From: JAAYBT01 sp964404395
GTDB lineage: Bacteria > Bacillota > Clostridia > Acetivibrionales > DTU013
Length of the DNA: 9,168 bases
Direction of reading: 5' to 3'
Assembly (NCBI GenBank): GCA_964404395.1
Contig: CAYOKA010000092.1
Coordinates: 1 to 9,168 of the forward strand
In this document: piece by piece, positions 1 through 6,202 of the stretch
Position numbering within the stretch: the stretch's first letter is position 1
How the letters are laid out: every line of letters begins with the position of its first letter
Position numbers and translations under genes: made by a program
The notes under the pieces: generated by a model
The model's database searches: none
What the model saw: only the letters and a program-made list of their open reading frames with translations
Told to the model about the DNA's origin: nothing

Positions 1-1339
1 AGGCCATAGTGAACATGCCGTATATTGGGAGCTTTGCGCTGCAGCTCATAAAGGGCGTCAAAATAATAGTCATTTTGCGATCGCGATTGCTTGGCAATGT
101 CCGTGTTGCCATAATAGCCGGAACAGTGCAGCCAAATCCAATCAGCATGGGTACGAAGCTGCGGCCTGAAAGACCAATCCTCCGAAGCAGCTTGTCCATA
201 ACAAATGCCACGCGTGCCATATATCCACTATCCTCAAGAAGGGATAGAAAGAAGAAAAGTACAACTATGGTTGGTATAAAGGATAACACGCTGCCTACGC
301 CGGCAAAAGCGCCGTCAACGACCAAGGATATCATTACCGGGTTGAAGCCGCCCGAGGTCAGCGCATACCTCACTGTCTCACTGATCCGGGTAATCCCGCT
401 TCCCAGCAGATCGCTGAGGAAACTGCCGATCACACCGAAGGTCAGCCAAAAAATTATTACCATGATAGACAGAAAAATTGGCAGGGCAAGATATTTATGC
501 GTTAAAACCTTATCTATTTCTATGCTGCGAAGATGGTGCTTGTTCACCTTTGGTTTCACAACCGCCGTTGTACAGAGCTTGTCAATAAAGCTATAACGCA
601 TATCTGCAATTGCGGCCTTTCTATCTGTCCCCATGGAATACTCCATCTCCTTGACGCTTTCGTCAATGGAGGATTTCTCGGAACCTGTAAGCATTAGTGA
701 TTCTAATAGAGGCTGGTCGCCTTCTACGATCTTTGTTGCCGCAAATCTCCCGGGCACTTCGATGCGTTCAGCATGGTCTTCTATAAGATGAGTAACTGCG
801 TGAATTGTCCTATGCACTGCGCCACTACAGAAATCCAGCCTTTTAGGGAGAATCTTTGCTTCGGCTGTTCTTATAGCAATATCGATAAGCTCGTCAATGC
901 CCTCGTTTTTGCCGGCTGAGATTGGAACTACAGGAACGCCCAGCTCTTCCTGCATCCTGGCAATTTTGATGGTTCCGCCGTTTGATCTTACCTCATCCAT
1001 CATGTTGAGCGCAATAACCATGGGAGTGTTAAGCTCAATTAGCTGCAGGCTTAGATAAAGATTGCGCTCAATATTTGTGGCGTCTACTATGTTGATGATG
1101 GCATTTGGTTGCTGCTTTATTATGAAATCCCGGGTAACGATTTCTTCACTGGAATAGGGGGAAAGGGAATAGATACCCGGAAGATCTACAACGGTTATGT
1201 TCTTGTGTCCCCGGATAATCCCTTCTTTACTTTCCACCGTAACGCCGGGGAAGTTACTCACATGCTGGTTGGCCCCGGTTAATTGATTGAAAAGTGTTGT
1301 CTTTCCGCTATTTTGGTTTCCTACAAGTGCAAATTTCAT
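1..1339 (-). CDS. feoB: Ferrous iron transport protein B, 3' end beyond window
   Basis: FeoB is the inner-membrane Fe(II) transporter with an N-terminal GTPase-like domain. The frame opens at the ATG at 1337-1339 (preceded by GAGG) and stays open to the left edge, giving 446 residues of a protein normally about 600-800 long. The G domain shows G1 GNQNSGKTT near residues 7-15, the FPGVTVE switch region, G3 DLPG, G4 NMMD and G5-like SAGK. A helical spacer follows, with PKVNKHHLRSIEIDKVLTHK leading into the first membrane segment. Membrane segments then carry the two conserved Cys motifs, GFGCTVPA (401-408) and SCSAKLPIYG (432-441). The second half of the membrane domain is outside the window. 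It lies 22 bp downstream of feoA and is almost surely cotranscribed with it. Regulation is probably through the dyads upstream of feoA. No disruption is visible. The identification is very secure. Confidence 0.96.
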   Translation of the reverse strand, partial: MKFALVGNQNSGKTTLFNQLTGANQHVSNFPGVTVESKEGIIRGHKNITVVDLPGIYSLSPYSSEEIVTRDFIIKQQPNAIINIVDATNIERNLYLSLQLIELNTPMVIALNMMDEVRSNGGTIKIARMQEELGVPVVPISAGKNEGIDELIDIAIRTAEAKILPKRLDFCSGAVHRTIHAVTHLIEDHAERIEVPGRFAATKIVEGDQPLLESLMLTGSEKSSIDESVKEMEYSMGTDRKAAIADMRYSFIDKLCTTAVVKPKVNKHHLRSIEIDKVLTHKYLALPIFLSIMVIIFWLTFGVIGSFLSDLLGSGITRISETVRYALTSGGFNPVMISLVVDGAFAGVGSVLSFIPTIVVLFFFLSLLEDSGYMARVAFVMDKLLRRIGLSGRSFVPMLIGFGCTVPAIMATRTLPSNRDRKMTIILTPFMSCSAKLPIYGMFTMA

Positions 1340-1361
1340 ATAATTGTCCTCTATCTAGTTT

Positions 1362-1583
1362 TTAGTCCTCTACTTCTATTTTTTTTGCATCGTCTACGCG
1401 CAATGTAAGCTCGTAGCCCCTCAATGTCAATTCAACAGGATCTCCCATCGGAGCGAATTTGCGGATCATTACCTGCGTATTCGGGGTCAATCCCATGTCC
1501 AGCAAGCGATCACGCAGGGTTCCATTCCCGTGTACTGAAATGATTTTTGACTTTTTTCCTATTTCCAGCTTATCCAATGTCAT
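1362..1583 (-). CDS. feoA: Ferrous iron transport protein A (SH3-like)
   Basis: FeoA is a small cytoplasmic SH3-like protein that acts with FeoB in Fe(II) uptake. This 73-residue protein has the family's usual length and signatures: an N-terminal L-x-x-L-x-x-G start, the RDRLLDMGLTPN segment near residues 25-36, and APMGDPVEL followed by LRGYELTLR near residues 44-61, ending at the typical I-E-V tail. The ATG is well placed after AGGAGAT (1592-1598 on the complementary strand). feoB begins 22 bp after its TAA stop, so the two form an operon. The upstream region shared with the divergent DtxR-type regulator holds two inverted repeats, which suggests iron-responsive repression. No FeoC is visible, but the operon continues outside the window. 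Confidence 0.95.
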   Translation of the reverse strand: MTLDKLEIGKKSKIISVHGNGTLRDRLLDMGLTPNTQVMIRKFAPMGDPVELTLRGYELTLRVDDAKKIEVED

Positions 1584-1652
1584 TGTGCTATATCTCCTAT
1601 TCTAAATGTGATTGCAAGCGGTTAAACAAGTCAGCTCCAGTTTCCTGATGAA

Positions 1653-1668
1653 GTTAGCATACGCTAAC
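1653..1668. promoter_or_regulatory. Candidate DtxR-family operator, dyad 1
   Basis: GTTAGC-ATAC-GCTAAC is an inverted repeat with two perfect 6-bp arms around a 4-bp centre. It lies about 70 bp upstream of feoA, between feoA and the divergent regulator gene. The TTAG...CTAA outer bases resemble the dyads bound by iron-sensing DtxR/IdeR proteins. Its near-identity to the second dyad 36 bp away argues that both bind the same protein. That this is the adjacent regulator is inferred. Confidence 0.65.
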
Positions 1669-1675
1669 ACATGTT

Positions 1676-1703
1676 TTTATCATTAGGGGTTAGCATATGC
1701 TAA
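1676..1703 (-). promoter_or_regulatory. Weak candidate feoA promoter overlapping dyad 2
   Basis: On the complementary strand TTAGCA (1703-1698) and GATAAA (1681-1676) are 16 bp apart and could be -35 and -10 elements. If so, dyad 2 covers the -35 element and dyad 1 lies just downstream of the start point, a classic repression layout. Both hexamers match the consensus only 4 of 6, so this is a tentative placement. Confidence 0.3.
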
Positions 1704-1707
1704 TCCC
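1686..1707. promoter_or_regulatory. Candidate DtxR-family operator, dyad 2
   Basis: The core TTAGCATATGCTAA (1690-1703) is a perfect 14-bp palindrome. It extends outward as GGG/CCC (1686-1688 with 1705-1707) with one mismatched pair between. It shares the TTAGC/GCTAA arms with the dyad at 1653-1668. A further GCTAA half-site with a poor partner occurs near 1725-1729 (TTACGCTAAG). Position in the feoA/regulator divergent region suggests control of feoAB, of the regulator itself, or of both. Confidence 0.7.
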
Positions 1708-1793
1708 CTTCAAAAATTATTTTACGCTAAGAGGCTTTGTTTGTCAATAATAAAAACTGAGTAACAATGCAAAAGGAATTATATGTAAAAATG

Positions 1794-1822
1794 TTGCGGG
1801 AGTGATTGTGAAATGCTAGTAT
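1794..1822 (+). promoter_or_regulatory. Candidate promoter of the DtxR-type regulator
   Basis: TTGCGG (1794-1799) and TAGTAT (1817-1822) are separated by 17 bp, and the -10 is preceded by TGC, giving an extended -10 element. The start codon lies about 30 bp further on, after AGGAGG. The two dyads are about 90-125 bp upstream of this promoter, so they more naturally repress feoAB than this gene. Confidence 0.4.
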
Positions 1823-1859
1823 ATATGGAGGAAACACTTGGGAAGAGGAGGGTGAGAAG

Positions 1860-2249
1860 TTGAAACTGCATGAATCCGGAGAAAATTATCTTGAAACGAT
1901 TTATATTCTATCAAATGAGACCGGATATGTCCGTTCTGTTGATGTTGCTCATGCCATGTCCTTTTCAAAGCCAAGTGTAAGTCGGGCTATGTCAATTTTA
2001 AAAAAAGCCGGGCATATAGAGGTGGACAAGGATGGTCAGATTAAGCTGACAAAATCCGGGCTTACTATTGCAAAGCGAATATATAGCCGTCACAACCTGC
2101 TGACGGATTATTTGGTTGCCCTTGGTGTGAGTAGCGAAACGGCAGCGGCGGATGCCTGTCGGATGGAGCATGTTATTAGCCAGGAAACCTTTGAAAAAAT
2201 TGAAGCCCACATAAAAAAACATTTAGTGACCAATAATAAATCCTTGTAA
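1860..2249 (+). CDS. DtxR/MntR-family iron-dependent transcriptional regulator, short form
   Basis: This is a 129-residue metal-dependent repressor. A winged helix-turn-helix spans about residues 8-72, with recognition helix SKPSVSRAMSILKKAG near 36-51, followed by the helical metal-binding and dimerisation domain. The motif ACRMEHVIS supplies C100, E103 and H104, and H78 lies in SRHNLL. The Cys matches the iron-responsive DtxR/IdeR site (ACRWEH) rather than manganese-type MntR, which has Glu there. E12 is conserved, but the position of MntR Asp8/DtxR Met10 appears to be Asn9. The C-terminal SH3-like domain of DtxR/IdeR is absent, as in MntR. The start is TTG at 1860, eight bases after AGGAGG (1846-1851); no better start exists upstream. 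Divergent transcription from feoAB and the intervening dyads imply that it controls Fe(II) uptake. It is confidently a DtxR-family protein; the metal is inferred. Confidence 0.92.
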   Translation: MKLHESGENYLETIYILSNETGYVRSVDVAHAMSFSKPSVSRAMSILKKAGHIEVDKDGQIKLTKSGLTIAKRIYSRHNLLTDYLVALGVSSETAAADACRMEHVISQETFEKIEAHIKKHLVTNNKSL

Positions 2250-2307
2250 TTCCGGTTTTATTTAAAAATTTTTGGTAGAATTATATCTGCTGAGGGTATC
2301 TATAAAA

Positions 2308-2337
2308 TTGAAGATAAAGAAATCGATTTCTTATAAA
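2308..2337 (+). promoter_or_regulatory. Rubrerythrin promoter
   Basis: TTGAAG (2308-2313) and TATAAA (2332-2337) are 18 bp apart, a good sigma-A-type arrangement. The predicted start lies about 20 bp before the ribosome binding site AAAGGAG (2354-2360). No terminator is seen after the upstream regulator gene, so some read-through into this gene is also possible. Confidence 0.6.
2317..2332. promoter_or_regulatory. 16-bp perfect palindrome in the rubrerythrin promoter spacer
   Basis: AAGAAATCGATTTCTT reads identically on both strands and fills almost exactly the interval between the -35 and -10 hexamers of the rubrerythrin promoter. A homodimeric repressor bound there would block RNA polymerase. 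The sequence does not resemble the PerR (TTATAATNATTATAA) or Fur consensus, nor the TTAGC/GCTAA dyads upstream of feoA, so the cognate protein is unknown. Confidence 0.5.
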
Positions 2338-2366
2338 TAAAAAGTATTGTGATAAAGGAGAATATC

Positions 2367-2909
2367 ATGGCTGAACTTAAAGGAACGAAAACAGAAAAAA
2401 ATCTTTTAGCTGCATTTGCAGGCGAGGCACAGGCAAGAACCAAGTATACCTATTATGCATCTCAGGCGAAAAAGGAAGGTTATGAGCAAATGTCTGCCAT
2501 CTTCCTTGAAACAGCAGAGAATGAGAAGGAACACGCAAAATTGTGGTTCAAAGCATTAAATGGCGGTAAGGTCGGCCCAACAACGAAAAACCTGAAGGAT
2601 GCAGCAGAGGGCGAGCATTATGAATGGTCCGATATGTATAAGGGCTTTGCGAAAGATGCTCGGGAAGAGGGCTTTGAGGAGCTGGCCGAATCATTTGAAA
2701 TGGTAGCGGACGTTGAGAAGAAGCATGAGGAGCGTTATCTGAAGCTGCTGAAAAATCTGGAGGAAGGAAAGGTCTTCATGAAGGATGGAACAGTCGCTTG
2801 GAAGTGTAGAAACTGCGGACACATTCATGTGGGAGTTTCTGCTCCTGAGGTTTGCCCGGTTTGCAATCATGCCATGGCATATTTTGAAGTGAATGCAGAG
2901 AATTATTAA
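2367..2909 (+). CDS. rbr: Rubrerythrin (diiron peroxidase with C-terminal rubredoxin domain)
   Basis: Rubrerythrins reduce hydrogen peroxide in the cytoplasm of anaerobes, taking electrons from NAD(P)H through rubredoxin-type carriers. This 180-residue protein has the classical two-domain layout. The ferritin-like four-helix domain (about 1-135) holds diiron ligands visible as E20 in AGEAQAR, E53 and H56 in ENEKEH, E83 and E86 in EGEHYEW, and E117 and H120 in EKKHEER. The rubredoxin-like domain (about 143-180) holds its Fe(Cys)4 site as CRNC (147-150) and CPVC (163-166). The ATG at 2367 was chosen because AAAGGAG lies six bases upstream and the protein then begins in the usual way; an in-frame GTG at 2349 would place that site inside the gene. 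It has its own promoter with an embedded palindrome and ends at a strong terminator. Proximity to feoAB fits iron and peroxide homeostasis. Confidence 0.96.
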   Translation: MAELKGTKTEKNLLAAFAGEAQARTKYTYYASQAKKEGYEQMSAIFLETAENEKEHAKLWFKALNGGKVGPTTKNLKDAAEGEHYEWSDMYKGFAKDAREEGFEELAESFEMVADVEKKHEERYLKLLKNLEEGKVFMKDGTVAWKCRNCGHIHVGVSAPEVCPVCNHAMAYFEVNAENY

Positions 2910-2928
2910 TTATTAGTTAGTAGACCTT

Positions 2929-2964
2929 AAGGAAGCAGGGAGCAATTCAACTGCTTCCTTTTTT
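2929..2964 (+). terminator. Rho-independent terminator after rubrerythrin
   Basis: A perfect 10-bp stem AAGGAAGCAG / CTGCTTCCTT encloses a 12-nt loop and runs into a six-T tract (2959-2964). It starts 20 bp after the rubrerythrin stop codon. Confidence 0.9.
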
Positions 2965-3032
2965 GCCCCTTTGGTCCAAATGCCTAAAGAAACAGCGCTG
3001 ACGGTTCACCTTCTTTTAGACGACATAAACGG

Positions 3033-3061
3033 TTGAAAAACTAATCTAGTCGTTCTATAAT
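3033..3061 (+). promoter_or_regulatory. Near-consensus promoter of the acyl-CoA synthetase gene
   Basis: TTGAAA (3033-3038) and a perfect TATAAT (3056-3061) are 17 bp apart, the best sigma-A-like promoter in the window. It implies an untranslated leader of roughly 90 nt before the ATG at 3162. No clear riboswitch or attenuator fold was seen in that leader. Confidence 0.75.
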
Positions 3062-3071
3062 ATAGTCTAGT
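3042..3071. repeat. Direct repeat overlapping the acyl-CoA synthetase promoter
   Basis: TAATCTAGT (3042-3050) and TAGTCTAGT (3063-3071) match in 8 of 9 bases and are spaced 21 bp apart, about two helical turns. One copy is in the -35/-10 spacer and the other begins right after the -10. Such phasing suits a regulator binding one face of the DNA, but no regulator gene is adjacent. Confidence 0.4.
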
Positions 3072-3161
3072 AATTATTTTATGTAGCACGGCTAAAGCAC
3101 GGTGGTGTTATCAATTATATAAAATCTTTTATTATGTTTGAAGAATGGAAGGATGGAGAAA

Positions 3162-4796
3162 ATGCCTATTACTGAATTTTTGTCGCGCAATGCCAGAGAG
3201 TACGGACATGAGACATGCCTCACAGAGATCAATCTGGATCTTCAGGAACGCCACAATGTCATATGGCGGGAGTACGAGCTAATAGAAAACAACCCGGCGG
3301 GCGAGTATCGGCGTGAAATGACCTGGCGTGTTTTTGACGAAAAAGCGAATCGATTTGCGAATCTTTTAATGCGCAGAGGTATTAAGAAGGGCGATAAGGT
3401 AGCTATTCTATTAATGAATTGCCTTGAGTGGTTGCCCATCTATTTTGGAATTTTAAAAGCCGGTGCTATTGCGGTGCCTCTCAACTTTCGATATACGGCG
3501 GAAGAAATAAAGTATTGCCTGGATTTATCTGATACGGTTGCACTTATATTCGGCCCTGAGTTTATCAGCCGTTTAGATGCAGTTCAGGATCAGATTACAA
3601 AGCTGAGACTTCTATTTTTTGCAGGAGAGAATCGCCCGATTTATGCTGAAAGCTATGATCGACTTACGGCCAATTGCTCATCCGAGCCGCCTCAAGTTAG
3701 CATCTTGGATGAGGATGATGCTGTCATTTATTTTTCATCGGGAACCACCGGTTTCCCTAAAGCAATCCTGCATACTCATTCCAGTCTGATGTCTGCATGC
3801 TATACAGAGCAGAAGCATCACGGACAAACTCGTGATGATAACTTCCTATGTATTCCGCCCCTTTATCATACCGGCGCAAAGATGCATTGGTTTGGGAGCC
3901 TGGTCTCAGGCAGCAAAGCTGTTTTGCTACGCGGGATTAAACCGGAATGGATATTGAGAACGGTTTCCGAGGAGAAGATTACCATTGTATGGCTTTTAGT
4001 TCCCTGGGCACAGGATATCCTTGATGCAATAGATAGTGGGGAAGTAAAGCTGGAGGATTATGATCTATCAGGGTGGAGGCTTATGCATATTGGTGCGCAG
4101 CCTGTTCCACCAAGCTTGATTCATCGTTGGAAGAAATATTTTCCAAACCATTTTTATGATACGAATTATGGCCTTAGTGAGTCTATCGGCCCGGGATGTG
4201 TACATTTGGGAATTGAAAACATTCATAAGGTTGGCGCAATCGGGAAACCCGGTTACAACTGGGAGGCCAGGATTGTTGATGATAAGGGAAGCGACGTTGA
4301 TTGCGGACAGGTTGGAGAATTGGCAGTAAGAGGACCCGGCCTGATGAAATGCTACTATAACGATCCAAAATCCACTGATGCTGTACTCAGGGGCGGCTGG
4401 CTCTTTACAGGAGATATGGCAAAAACGGATGAAGACGGTTTCATTTATTTAGTCGACAGGAAGAAGGATGTAATAATCAGTGGCGGAGAAAACATATATC
4501 CAGTGCAGATTGAGGACTTTTTGCGTACAAATGATGCGATAAAGGATGTAGCAGTCATTGGCCTGCCCGATAATCGGCTTGGCGAAATATCAGCAGCAGT
4601 AATTGAGCTGAAACCGGAGAGCAAGTGTACTCAGGACGATATAATGGACTTTTGTGTTACCCTGCCGCGTTATAAACGGCCGCGAAAGATTATTTTTGAC
4701 AGGGTTCCCCGCAATCCTACCGGTAAAATTGAAAAACCACGCTTAAGGGAAAAATATGGTGTTGCTAATTTGGTTGCAGATCAAACAAAGGGGTAA
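3162..4796 (+). CDS. Acyl-CoA synthetase / AMP-dependent ligase (ANL superfamily)
   Basis: Enzymes of this superfamily adenylate a carboxylic acid with ATP and then usually transfer the acyl group to coenzyme A. The 544-residue protein has the full set of core motifs: P-loop-like YFSSGTTGFPKA (190-201), YGLSES, the FTGDMA aspartate motif, hinge DRKKDVIISGGENIYP (to residue 447) and the C-terminal catalytic lysine K522 in NPTGKIEKPR. The N-terminal LLMRRGIKKGDKVAILLMN and FGILKAGAIAVPLN segments are typical of fatty-acid and aryl-acid CoA ligases. No signal peptide or membrane segment is evident. ATG 3162 is preferred because GGAAGG lies nine bases upstream; in-frame alternatives are ATG 3153 and TTG 3138. 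The gene stands alone behind a strong promoter, without beta-oxidation or carrier-protein partners, so the substrate (fatty, branched or aromatic acid) cannot be inferred. No terminator is seen after it. Confidence 0.9.
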   Translation: MPITEFLSRNAREYGHETCLTEINLDLQERHNVIWREYELIENNPAGEYRREMTWRVFDEKANRFANLLMRRGIKKGDKVAILLMNCLEWLPIYFGILKAGAIAVPLNFRYTAEEIKYCLDLSDTVALIFGPEFISRLDAVQDQITKLRLLFFAGENRPIYAESYDRLTANCSSEPPQVSILDEDDAVIYFSSGTTGFPKAILHTHSSLMSACYTEQKHHGQTRDDNFLCIPPLYHTGAKMHWFGSLVSGSKAVLLRGIKPEWILRTVSEEKITIVWLLVPWAQDILDAIDSGEVKLEDYDLSGWRLMHIGAQPVPPSLIHRWKKYFPNHFYDTNYGLSESIGPGCVHLGIENIHKVGAIGKPGYNWEARIVDDKGSDVDCGQVGELAVRGPGLMKCYYNDPKSTDAVLRGGWLFTGDMAKTDEDGFIYLVDRKKDVIISGGENIYPVQIEDFLRTNDAIKDVAVIGLPDNRLGEISAAVIELKPESKCTQDDIMDFCVTLPRYKRPRKIIFDRVPRNPTGKIEKPRLREKYGVANLVADQTKG

Positions 4797-4832
4797 ACAG
4801 AGGGCGCCAAAATACCCAACAGCAGTTATTTC

Positions 4833-4861
4833 TTTACATCTCCGACAAATTGAGATAATAT
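4833..4861 (+). promoter_or_regulatory. Candidate promoter of the receiver/CheX-like operon
   Basis: TTTACA (4833-4838, 5 of 6) and TAATAT (4856-4861, 4 of 6) are 17 bp apart, about 60 bp before the start of the receiver gene. The 123-bp gap after the acyl-CoA synthetase and this element suggest a separate transcript, although no terminator divides the two. Confidence 0.45.
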
Positions 4862-4919
4862 TAGAGGTAATTAGACAAAATTCCATTTCCACTAATAACA
4901 TTTACAGGGAGGTATTGCT

Positions 4920-5291
4920 ATGAGCAGTAAAAAACAGACGATCCTCATCTGCGATGATTCTCTTTTGGTTAGAAAAAAAATGAGGGATTGTTTGACCGGA
5001 TTAGGCGACTTTAATGTTCTGGAGGCATCAAGCGGCGAGAGCTCTATTGAAGTGTTCAGACAGAACAATCCCGATTTGGTCTTTCTTGACATCGTTATGC
5101 CGGATAAAACCGGTATAGATGCATTACGTGAGATGAGGAGGATAAATAGCGAAGCGAAGGTTATTATGCTGTCATCGTCCGGTACAAAAAAGCACTTGAG
5201 AGAATCCATGGATGCCGGAGCATCAGATTTTATCCAAAAGCCCTGGGAAGAGGCTCAGATTGAACATATAGTCAAGAATATTCTCAAATAG
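4920..5291 (+). CDS. CheY-like stand-alone response regulator receiver
   Basis: This 123-residue protein is a receiver domain only, with no output domain, so it must act by protein contact or as a phosphate relay, as CheY does. The expected phosphorylation pocket is complete: acidic pair D12-D13 in ICDDS, phospho-acceptor D57 in VFLDIVMPDKTG, the switch serine S85 in IMLSSSG and K107-P108 in FIQKPW. The ATG at 4920 follows AGGGAGGT (4906-4913) with ideal spacing. A run of eight A's at 4973-4980 lies within the gene but the frame is intact. Its stop codon is 12 bp before the next gene, a CheX-like protein. CheX proteins dephosphorylate CheY-P, which makes the pair a likely functional unit. No histidine kinase is nearby, so the phosphodonor is unknown. 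Confidence 0.93.
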   Translation: MSSKKQTILICDDSLLVRKKMRDCLTGLGDFNVLEASSGESSIEVFRQNNPDLVFLDIVMPDKTGIDALREMRRINSEAKVIMLSSSGTKKHLRESMDAGASDFIQKPWEEAQIEHIVKNILK

Positions 5292-5303
5292 GGGGGGAAA
5301 AGC

Positions 5304-6179
5304 ATGTATAGCCAATACTTTGGACAGTATCTTCTTAACAAAAATCTTATTAAGCCGGAACAATTGGCCGATGCCCTTGAATATCAGCGCTCCGCACACT
5401 TAAAGCTCGGTGTTATCGCAATTAATGCAGGGTACATGACGCCTGAACAGGTTGAGCAGGTACATGGCATGCAAAAGAGGGTTGATAAGAGGTTTGGCGA
5501 GCTTGCTGTAGAGCAGGGGTATATTAACGAGGAGCAGCTTAATACCATGCTGAATACGCAGAAGCAGGGGCATCTGATGTTGGGGCAGGCATTGATAGAT
5601 CGCAATCACTTTACAATTGAGCAGTTGCGTAGTGCATTGGATAGCTACAAAAGTGAAGCCGGTATGTCCGGTAGACAATTTAATGTAATAAGGAATAACT
5701 ACACCCAACAGATCAAGGATATCTTCCAGGACTATGGAGAGGGAATGATGAGTCAGATCTACAGCGACTATGTTACTCTTTTGATTAAAAATATCATCCG
5801 TTTCATAGATGATAACCCAACGGTGGAAATTAATCAGCTTAAGTCCGACCTTATTACAGAATGGTACGTGGAGCAGAAGATTTTGGGTAAAATCAATATA
5901 CATACGGCAATTGCCGCTGATACGGATGTTTTTGTAAAGATGGCGTGCAAGTTCGCCCAAGAGGATATTGACGAGCCTGATGAGTTAGCACAGGCTTCCG
6001 TAGGAGAGTTTTTGAATCTACAAAATGGGATATTTTTGGTCAATATGTCAAATAACGGTGTAGAGCTTGAGATGAGTCCCCAGATGGTATCCAAGGACTA
6101 CACTTTAAATTGTCCGGAAAAGGCATATATCATATCTTGCAACTTAATATGGGGCAAATTTGATGTCATACTAATTTGA
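5304..6179 (+). CDS. MshEN-like repeat protein with C-terminal CheX-like phosphatase domain
   Basis: This is a 291-residue cytoplasmic protein of unusual composition. The N-terminal part consists of four tandem 29-residue units starting at F6-G7, L35-G36, F64-G65 and L93-G94, each of the form (F/L)-G-x4-14-L-x3-L/M-x2-Q. This is the pattern of MshEN / type II secretion ATPase N-terminal half-motifs, in which pairs of half-motifs bind cyclic di-GMP in characterised members. A linker of about 40 residues follows. Residues about 190-291 resemble CheX: ILGKINIHTAIAADTDVF, then DELAQASVGEFLN with the phosphatase pair E235 and N238 of the ExxN motif, and P259 after a 20-residue gap. CheX removes phosphate from CheY-P, and a CheY-like gene is immediately upstream. 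A G7 tract (5291-5297) overlaps the upstream stop codon and acts as ribosome binding site. Family assignments are by motif reading; ligand and activity are inferred. Confidence 0.8.
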   Translation: MYSQYFGQYLLNKNLIKPEQLADALEYQRSAHLKLGVIAINAGYMTPEQVEQVHGMQKRVDKRFGELAVEQGYINEEQLNTMLNTQKQGHLMLGQALIDRNHFTIEQLRSALDSYKSEAGMSGRQFNVIRNNYTQQIKDIFQDYGEGMMSQIYSDYVTLLIKNIIRFIDDNPTVEINQLKSDLITEWYVEQKILGKINIHTAIAADTDVFVKMACKFAQEDIDEPDELAQASVGEFLNLQNGIFLVNMSNNGVELEMSPQMVSKDYTLNCPEKAYIISCNLIWGKFDVILI

Positions 6180-6202
6180 GTTTAAGAGATAAAGCAAAGC
6201 AG

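Noticed and set aside
9..596. Rightward open frame of 195 codons inside feoB
   Set aside because: It lies wholly antisense to feoB, whose G-domain and membrane motifs are unmistakable. Its translation shows no family features.
1998..2222. Leftward frame inside the DtxR-type gene
   Set aside because: It is antisense to a well-supported gene, and its translation is rich in Cys, Phe and Ile with no recognisable motif.
2317..2332. PerR or Fur box upstream of rubrerythrin
   Set aside because: The palindrome AAGAAATCGATTTCTT matches neither consensus, so it is reported only as an unassigned operator candidate.
2349..2366. GTG start at 2349 for rubrerythrin
   Set aside because: The ribosome binding site AAAGGAG would lie inside the gene, and ATG 2367 gives the normal rubrerythrin N-terminus with ideal spacing.
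3068..3161. Riboswitch or attenuator in the leader of the acyl-CoA synthetase
   Set aside because: The leader is about 90 nt, AT-rich, and shows no stable stem followed by a T tract before the gene.
4797..4832. Terminator after the acyl-CoA synthetase
   Set aside because: GGCGCC is the only self-complementary element seen, with no stem of useful length and no T tract.
5400..5960. Leftward frame of 186 codons within the MshEN/CheX-like gene
   Set aside because: It is antisense to a gene with clear repeats and a good start. Overlapping leftward frames at 5384-5605 and 5834-6094 are likewise shadows.
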